Both the position numbers and the translations under genes were made by a program. From the NCBI RefSeq assembly GCF_003725795.1, contig NZ_RBEE01000014.1, positions 62,001 through 126,000 of the forward strand: a stretch of 64,000 nucleotides of DNA. The letters are read 5' to 3'. Source of the stretch: Pedobacter jejuensis (lineage in GTDB: Bacteria; Bacteroidota; Bacteroidia; Sphingobacteriales; Sphingobacteriaceae). Of the stretch, positions 59,274 through 64,000 are shown one piece after another. Below the pieces are notes generated by a model that saw only the letters and a program-made list of their open reading frames with translations, ran no database searches and was not told the DNA's origin. How positions within the stretch are numbered: position 1 is the stretch's first letter; each line of letters begins with the position of its first letter.

Positions 59274-61496
59274 TTAGCTTTCCATTAGTTCATCAAAATG
59301 GATTGGAAACCGATTAATTCTTTTACCGGTTGCATGGTAAATTGCATTGGCAATAGCTGGAGGCATCGCAACCAGCCCGACTTCTCCAACTCCTTTAATT
59401 CCCAATTCGTTGATAATTTTATCATCCTCTTGAACAAAAAGAACATCAAGTTCATTAATATCTGCATGTACCGGGATATGATATTCTGCGAAGCTCTGAT
59501 TGATGTATTTGCCCAGCTGAGCATCCATAATGGTTTCTTCCATTAGTGCCTTGGAAATACTCCAGACCATTCCGCCCAACACCTGACTGCGAGCAGTTTT
59601 AGGATTGATGATACGACCCGCAGCAACAGCAGTTAATGCCCTGGTTACTTTAATTGTTCCAAGCTCTTGATCCACCTCAACTTCAACAAATGATGCACTG
59701 TGAACCGCCCTGGCATATTTCCTCAACTTTAAAGCATGAGGATAACCAAAATTGGTTGTACGAATTGGCTTATCTTTATTTGTATTTATAATTTCCAAAA
59801 ATGAAATGCTGCAGTCTTTATAAATCATCATACCATTCTTAAAAGTCACTTCTTCAATTTCAGCTTTTTTAAAAGCTTCATTACTAGTCTTTGCTATTTT
59901 AAGCAGTTTCTTTTTGAGCGCTTTACTTGCAAATACTATTGCTGTACCAACAGTGGCTGTAGTAAAAGAACCTCCTTGAATTGGAGCAAATGGCAGCTTA
60001 CTGTCGCCATAAAAAAATAATACATCTTCCATATTCAAACCAAATTCATCAGCAGCTATTTGTGTCATCACGGTAAGCGTACCTACACCAATATCAGTTA
60101 CAGCGCTTTTAACATGCAATTTTCCATCTTTGGTGATGATGGCTTCTGCCCTTGCAGGCAATTGCATGGCATCCCATATACCTGTGGCCATACCGTAACC
60201 TACCAATTTCTGACCCCTACTCATACTGCGGGGTTGAGGGCTGCGCTTATACCATCCAAATTTTTCGGCACCCTGTAAGTAGCAGGCCTTCAACTCTTTG
60301 CTGGAATAAGGTTTCTTTTCTGCGTTATTAAAGGTGCTGTAATTGATCAAACGAAGTTCGAGCGGATCGATATTAAGCTTGTAAGAAATTTCGTCCATGG
60401 TCGCTTCAATGGCATGGAGTCCGGTAGAGCCGCCTGGTGCACGCATATCCATGGGACTATTTACATCTAAGGATACTAACTTTTGTTCAAAAAGTGTATT
60501 ATCGGCAGGATACATCATTGATGACCAATTTGTTACATTTTCCGTATAATCCTCAAATTGAGAAGTTTCCGCCACGGAAGTGTGATTAAGAGCCGTAATT
60601 TTGCCCTCCTGAGTTGCACCAAACCGGGTGTGCTGAATGGTTTGGGGACGATGACCAAATGAAAACATCTGGCTTCTATCCAATGTAACCCTAACATGCC
60701 GCTTTAAATCCAATGCTGCCATTACTGAAAGAAACAATTGATATTGGGGCCTTAAGCCAGAGCCAAAAGCTCCACCGACAAATGGAGATACTACCCTCAC
60801 ATTTTTAAAATGCAAACCAAAAACATTACCTACATATAGTTGACAATTTATCGTCCCTTGTGTTTTGTCGTAAATTGTTAACTTTCCTTTACCGTCATAA
60901 AGCGTAGTCGTAGTGAAAAGTTCCATTGGATTATGGTGTTCAGTACTATGAATAAATTCACCTGAGGCTTTGAAATCCGATTCTGCATAAGCTTTTTCAA
61001 AATCACCAGTTGGTTTTGGCGGAGGTGGCTTAAGCAATGTGGCCATTCCTTTTTTTGCATCTCTCGCAGCAGCTAGGTTTGAATGCAAATCTGTCTGAAA
61101 TTTCGTTTCCTGGTAATCTACCTTTATCATTGAAGCACCCTCTCTGGCTGCCTCAAATGTTTCAGCAACAACCAAAGCGATAGGTTGTCCGTTAAATTTT
61201 ATTTCATCATTGTGCAACGGACGGAACGAAGCTCCGGGTGGAGCGTCCATATCGGCATATTGCATATCAAACCAAGCCTTACCAGGCCTGTTCAAATGAG
61301 TAAATATCTTTACAACACCCTTTATTTTTTCAGCAGATTCAGTGTGTATTTTTATAATTTTACCTTTGGTTATTGCGCTACTTACCACATAACCGTATAA
61401 AAGGTTGGGTACTTTGTATTCACCAGAATACTTCGCAGCGCCAGTAACTTTTAATTTGCCTTCCAGGCGACTAATTGGTTGTCCTATTTGAGTCAT
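59274..61496 (-). CDS. molybdopterin-binding subunit of a xanthine oxidase-family hydroxylase (PaoC-like)
   Basis: 740 aa. GAAKYSGEYKVPNLLYGYVV begins the a/b-hammerhead domain; Moco-binding motifs follow: FVGGAFGSGLRPQYQLFLS, MDMRAPGGSTGLHAIEATMD, GGSFTTATVGTAI, and catalytic Glu in GIKGVGEVGLVAMPPAIANA near the C-terminus. The order of subunits (2Fe-2S, FAD, Moco) and the FAD subunit's extra Fe-S site point to the PaoABC/YagTSR aldehyde oxidoreductase branch. Substrates of that branch are aromatic aldehydes; here it is inferred. There is a 5-bp gap from the FAD gene. Confidence 0.9.
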   Translation of the reverse strand: MTQIGQPISRLEGKLKVTGAAKYSGEYKVPNLLYGYVVSSAITKGKIIKIHTESAEKIKGVVKIFTHLNRPGKAWFDMQYADMDAPPGASFRPLHNDEIKFNGQPIALVVAETFEAAREGASMIKVDYQETKFQTDLHSNLAAARDAKKGMATLLKPPPPKPTGDFEKAYAESDFKASGEFIHSTEHHNPMELFTTTTLYDGKGKLTIYDKTQGTINCQLYVGNVFGLHFKNVRVVSPFVGGAFGSGLRPQYQLFLSVMAALDLKRHVRVTLDRSQMFSFGHRPQTIQHTRFGATQEGKITALNHTSVAETSQFEDYTENVTNWSSMMYPADNTLFEQKLVSLDVNSPMDMRAPGGSTGLHAIEATMDEISYKLNIDPLELRLINYSTFNNAEKKPYSSKELKACYLQGAEKFGWYKRSPQPRSMSRGQKLVGYGMATGIWDAMQLPARAEAIITKDGKLHVKSAVTDIGVGTLTVMTQIAADEFGLNMEDVLFFYGDSKLPFAPIQGGSFTTATVGTAIVFASKALKKKLLKIAKTSNEAFKKAEIEEVTFKNGMMIYKDCSISFLEIINTNKDKPIRTTNFGYPHALKLRKYARAVHSASFVEVEVDQELGTIKVTRALTAVAAGRIINPKTARSQVLGGMVWSISKALMEETIMDAQLGKYINQSFAEYHIPVHADINELDVLFVQEDDKIINELGIKGVGEVGLVAMPPAIANAIYHATGKRINRFPIHFDELMES

Positions 61497-61501
61497 GGTA
61501 T

Positions 61502-62500
61502 TTATGCTGATGGCTGTGCGCCTGGTAATTGTGTGGATGGATCAAGAGCCATCATGCAGTTGCGAACAATCGCTTTTTTCGCCAGTTTAATCTTGAAGGT
61601 GTTATGAGCAAATCCAACTGCCCCTTGCAAGATAATATCTGCGGCAGCAGAGAAGTTTTCCCTATCGGCTTTCTTGCCAATAAGGTAATGTTCTGCATCT
61701 TTCACCCGCCATGGTTTATGTGAAACCCCACCTAATGTAATTCTTACATCCCGGATGGTATCTCCATCAAGTTCAAGTCCCGTAGCTACCGAAACCAGCG
61801 CAAAGGCATAAGAAGCCCTGTCTCGGAGTTTCAAATACGAATAGTTTTTTGCAAATCCCTTCAATGGCAAATCTATGCTGGTAATGAATTCTCCAGGTTT
61901 CAGGTTGTTATCTATTGGAGGCGTATCACCCGGCAGTCGATGGAAATCAGCAAAATCTACCGAACGCTCTCCATCTTCACTTTTGATATTAATTATTGCA
62001 TCTAAAGCAGACAGTGCAATACTCATATCTGAAGGAAAGACCGCTATACAATTTTCACTTGTACCCAGGATAGCCATGTTACGGTTATAACCGTTAATGG
62101 CAGAACATCCTGAACCGGGCAAACGCTTATTGCATGGTGCATGGGGGTCATAAAAATAATAGCAGCGGGTACGTTGTAAAAGGTTACCTCCGTTAGTCGC
62201 CATATTTCTAATCTGCGCAGAGGCACCAGCCAGAATAGCCCTTGACAATAAGGGATAACGCTGTTCAATTATGGGGTGATATGCAGTGTCCGCATTGGTT
62301 GCTAGTGCACCCAAACGGACGCCATCTTCTATTTCCAAAATATCATGATGCTCGCCAATGGTATTGATGTCGATGAGCGTCGCTGCATTGGTAAGATTAT
62401 ACTTAAGCAAATCAATAAGATTTGTTCCTCCCGCGACAAAGGTTGATTTGCCAACAACATCAGAGACTGTTGCAGCCTTTTGATAATCAAAATTATTCAT
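61502..62500 (-). CDS. FAD-binding subunit with extra 4Fe-4S motif (PaoB-like)
   Basis: 332 aa from ATG 62500 (MNNFDYQKAATVSDVVGKST); this start overlaps the previous stop by eight bases. FAD motif FVAGGTNLIDLLKYN and IRNMATNGGNLLQRTRC. The Cys motif RCYYFYDPHAPCNKRLPGSG followed by Cys matches the PaoB 4Fe-4S loop of E. coli, which distinguishes it from ordinary xanthine dehydrogenase FAD subunits. The C-terminal CO_dehydrogenase-like domain (ITLGGVSHKPWRV) is present. Confidence 0.92.
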   Translation of the reverse strand: MNNFDYQKAATVSDVVGKSTFVAGGTNLIDLLKYNLTNAATLIDINTIGEHHDILEIEDGVRLGALATNADTAYHPIIEQRYPLLSRAILAGASAQIRNMATNGGNLLQRTRCYYFYDPHAPCNKRLPGSGCSAINGYNRNMAILGTSENCIAVFPSDMSIALSALDAIINIKSEDGERSVDFADFHRLPGDTPPIDNNLKPGEFITSIDLPLKGFAKNYSYLKLRDRASYAFALVSVATGLELDGDTIRDVRITLGGVSHKPWRVKDAEHYLIGKKADRENFSAAADIILQGAVGFAHNTFKIKLAKKAIVRNCMMALDPSTQLPGAQPSA

Positions 62501-62993
62501 TATCACCTCCTTTGACTTGCATAATTGCGTCAATAATCTGCTGATTGGCACCGCAACGACATAGGTTACCACTCATTGAATCCTTCACTTCTTCCCTGCT
62601 TTTTACTTTTCCTTCTTCCAGCAAACCGATTGCACTGCAGATTTGACCTGGAGTACAATACCCACATTGAAAGGCATCGTGATCGATAAATGCTTGCTGT
62701 ATAGGATGATTTATCCCTTCGATAGTCGTAATCTTTGCGCCTTCCTTCATCACTGCCAGAGTGAGGCAGCTAATAATCCGTTTTCCATCACAGATTACGG
62801 TACATGCACCGCACTGCCCGTGATCACAACCTTTTTTAGTGCCCGTGAGATCCAAGTATTCCCTCAAGGCATCTAATAAACTTACATAAGGCAAGATAGT
62901 CAAGGCGTGCTGCTGACCGTTGATGCTTAGGGTAATCGTACGGGGCGTTACGGTAGTAGCCTGATGGGTTTTTGTAAAAGATTCCGTTTCCAT
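62493..62993 (-). CDS. 2Fe-2S subunit (PaoA-like)
   Basis: 166 aa. Two [2Fe-2S] motifs: KGCDHGQCGACTVICDGKRI with its further Cys, and CGYCTPGQIC...GNLCRCGAN. It passes electrons from the Mo site to FAD. Unlike E. coli PaoA there is no twin-Arg signal at the N-terminus (METESFTKTHQATTVTPRTI), so the complex is expected to be cytosolic. It is the first gene of the operon. No Moco-insertion chaperone gene (PaoD/XdhC-like) lies in the window. Confidence 0.92.
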   Translation of the reverse strand: METESFTKTHQATTVTPRTITLSINGQQHALTILPYVSLLDALREYLDLTGTKKGCDHGQCGACTVICDGKRIISCLTLAVMKEGAKITTIEGINHPIQQAFIDHDAFQCGYCTPGQICSAIGLLEEGKVKSREEVKDSMSGNLCRCGANQQIIDAIMQVKGGDNE

Positions 62994-63621
62994 AAATTAA
63001 AAACAATTTACTTGATTAACCAAAAATAAGTTCAGATGTTTTAAAATCTTAATCAATGCCATTTCACCTGAAATGCCACACTGATAATCTGCCAGAACAT
63101 GAATTTGAACGTTTTTTGGGACTTTTAAGAAAGTTTATAAACCTTTTGGATATCACAATCTGGATAAATCCAAATTCAATTTTGCATCCTATGAATATGG
63201 ATTGATATGCAATCATTAGTCAAGCTTCTTGGATTGCTTTTGCGATATTATTAGGATATCTGAAAGATTAAATTCTTTAATTTATCGACTTAAATCTTAT
63301 TTATTAAAGGATGAATACGACTATGCATAGGCGTTATTAAAGACAGTCATTAAAGGGTATCCAGATATTTTGAAAGTAAAACTTTAAGCTAATTATTGCT
63401 ACCAATAGGAAGATAAATGAATTGGAACAGCAGTTTCACTTTACACAAAAACCGGTTAAGAAGACCATTTCATAGTTTTCTTAACCGGCCATCTCATAAA
63501 AAATTTAACAATCAGCTAAAATTCATTAATCAATAGAAAGTGTAAATAGTAAAACGCGTAAATAAGTGTCATCTTGTTGAGAGAAATCACCTACAGTACA
63601 ATCTCCTACGCTAGCCAGAAA
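62994..63621. other. gene-free spacer
   Basis: 628 bp without a credible gene. It holds the terminator of the GH13 gene (63453-63489) and presumably the promoter of the hydroxylase operon, which is not recognisable by consensus. Confidence 0.5.
63453..63489 (-). terminator. intrinsic terminator after the GH13 gene
   Basis: CCGGTTAAGAA (63453-63463) and its exact complement (63479-63489) with a 15-base loop. On the minus strand the stem is followed by TTTTTG, about 130 nt after the GH13 stop. Confidence 0.7.
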
Positions 63622-64000
63622 TTATTGCTCCAGTTCTAGTATATAATTACCCTTTGCTGGTATTGAAATTTTATCTTTAAGTTGAAAAGTTTTGCCAGCA
63701 ATTACATCCTTACCTTTGCTGAATTTGCCCGTTAAGTCGCTATAACGCTCAAGGGTAATATCCTGATCTTTAATTGCACTGTTTAATATTACCAAAACAG
63801 TCTTATCATTATGAATTCTCCCATATACATATATTCCACTTTTTGGAGCATAATGAATTAGAGTACCTTTTGTTATGGCCAAACTGGTTTTGCGCCATTG
63901 TAATAATTTCTGCAAATAATCCCAAGCTTCATTCTGGATAGGGGAACGTCCGCCTTTATTAAATTCATCTTTTTTATCTCCAGGCCAGCCGCCCGGAAAA
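63622..64000 (-). CDS. GH13 alpha-amylase/cyclomaltodextrinase-type enzyme, C-terminal part
   Basis: 126 codons are inside the window; the gene continues past 64000. The visible start reads FPGGWPGDKKDEF, then NEAWDYLQKLLQWRKTSLAI and a C-terminal beta-sandwich (YGRIHNDKTVLVILNSAIKD), ending ILELEQ. This matches the end of neopullulanase/cyclomaltodextrinase-like (SusA-type) GH13 proteins, where the GGWPGD loop follows the catalytic barrel. The active-site residues lie outside the window. Confidence 0.85.
   Translation of the reverse strand, partial: FPGGWPGDKKDEFNKGGRSPIQNEAWDYLQKLLQWRKTSLAITKGTLIHYAPKSGIYVYGRIHNDKTVLVILNSAIKDQDITLERYSDLTGKFSKGKDVIAGKTFQLKDKISIPAKGNYILELEQ

Noticed and set aside
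1..64000. CRISPR arrays, tRNA or rRNA genes, integrase or intact transposase genes
   Set aside because: Searched by eye for regular spaced repeats, cloverleaf signatures and recombinase motifs; none found. A tRNA or covariance scan would be decisive.

Overview
The window looks like chromosomal DNA of a Bacteroidota bacterium, most likely Sphingobacteriaceae (Pedobacter/Mucilaginibacter-like). The evidence is AT-rich coding and spacer DNA, TonB-dependent receptors with CarboxypepD_reg-like N-termini, many SPII lipoproteins, a type IX secretion C-terminal domain, A-rich start regions without Shine-Dalgarno sites, and several matches to the Bacteroidota promoter (TTG/TTTG, 19-21 nt, TAnnTTTG). 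No rRNA, tRNA, CRISPR array, prophage or intact transposase was seen.

Layout. 1-4600: a trehalase broken by an in-frame TAG, a GAF histidine kinase, two related 60-64 aa proteins of unknown function, a YihX-like HAD phosphatase and an Mpo1-like protein. 4.8-8.4 kb: proline dehydrogenase divergent from S4 protein, aroB and fatty-acid hydroxylase genes. 8.4-9.1 kb: palindromic repeats and a toxin-antitoxin remnant. 9.3-11.0 kb: an operon of two lipoproteins and a T9SS-sorted protein. 11.15-16.1 kb: aromatic amino acid genes pheA, DAHP synthase/chorismate mutase, aroA and aroC, headed by a leader peptide rich in Phe and Tyr and an attenuator. 16.3-19.4 kb: a LytTR response regulator facing a TPR histidine kinase gene with two in-frame stops. 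19.6-23.9 kb: fused branched-chain 2-oxoacid dehydrogenase E1, a DUF1573 protein and an aminotransferase. 24.1-30.2 kb: sugar genes (N-acetylhexosamine kinase-like, GH109, GH39) with two LacI-type operators.

30.4-40.0 kb looks like a phosphate-scavenging region: beta-propeller phytase, beta-helix lipoprotein, TonB receptor and a membrane-spanning TPR-HTH regulator on one strand, and S1/P1 nuclease plus a nucleotide pyrophosphatase/phosphodiesterase on the other, with 11-bp direct repeats resembling Pho boxes between the divergent groups. 40.4-46.5 kb is an iron/siderophore operon like XusABC of Bacteroides (TonB receptor, DUF4374 lipoprotein, two small membrane proteins, PepSY reductase). 47-51.5 kb holds small exported proteins, a seven-repeat lipoprotein, a methyltransferase with a signal peptide and an SDR. 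51.5-52.6 kb is a mosaic of non-coding repeats. 52.6-59.1 kb is an RND efflux operon with its TetR regulator and shared operator sites. 59.3-63.0 kb encodes a PaoABC-type molybdenum hydroxylase. The right edge cuts a GH13 amylase gene.

The strongest regulatory find is the apparently complete ribosome-dependent attenuator before pheA: promoter, 20-codon leader with nine Phe/Tyr codons, antiterminator segment overlapping the leader stop codon, and an intrinsic terminator. The second theme is three in-frame stop codons in two otherwise open genes, each where a tyrosine is known or expected.
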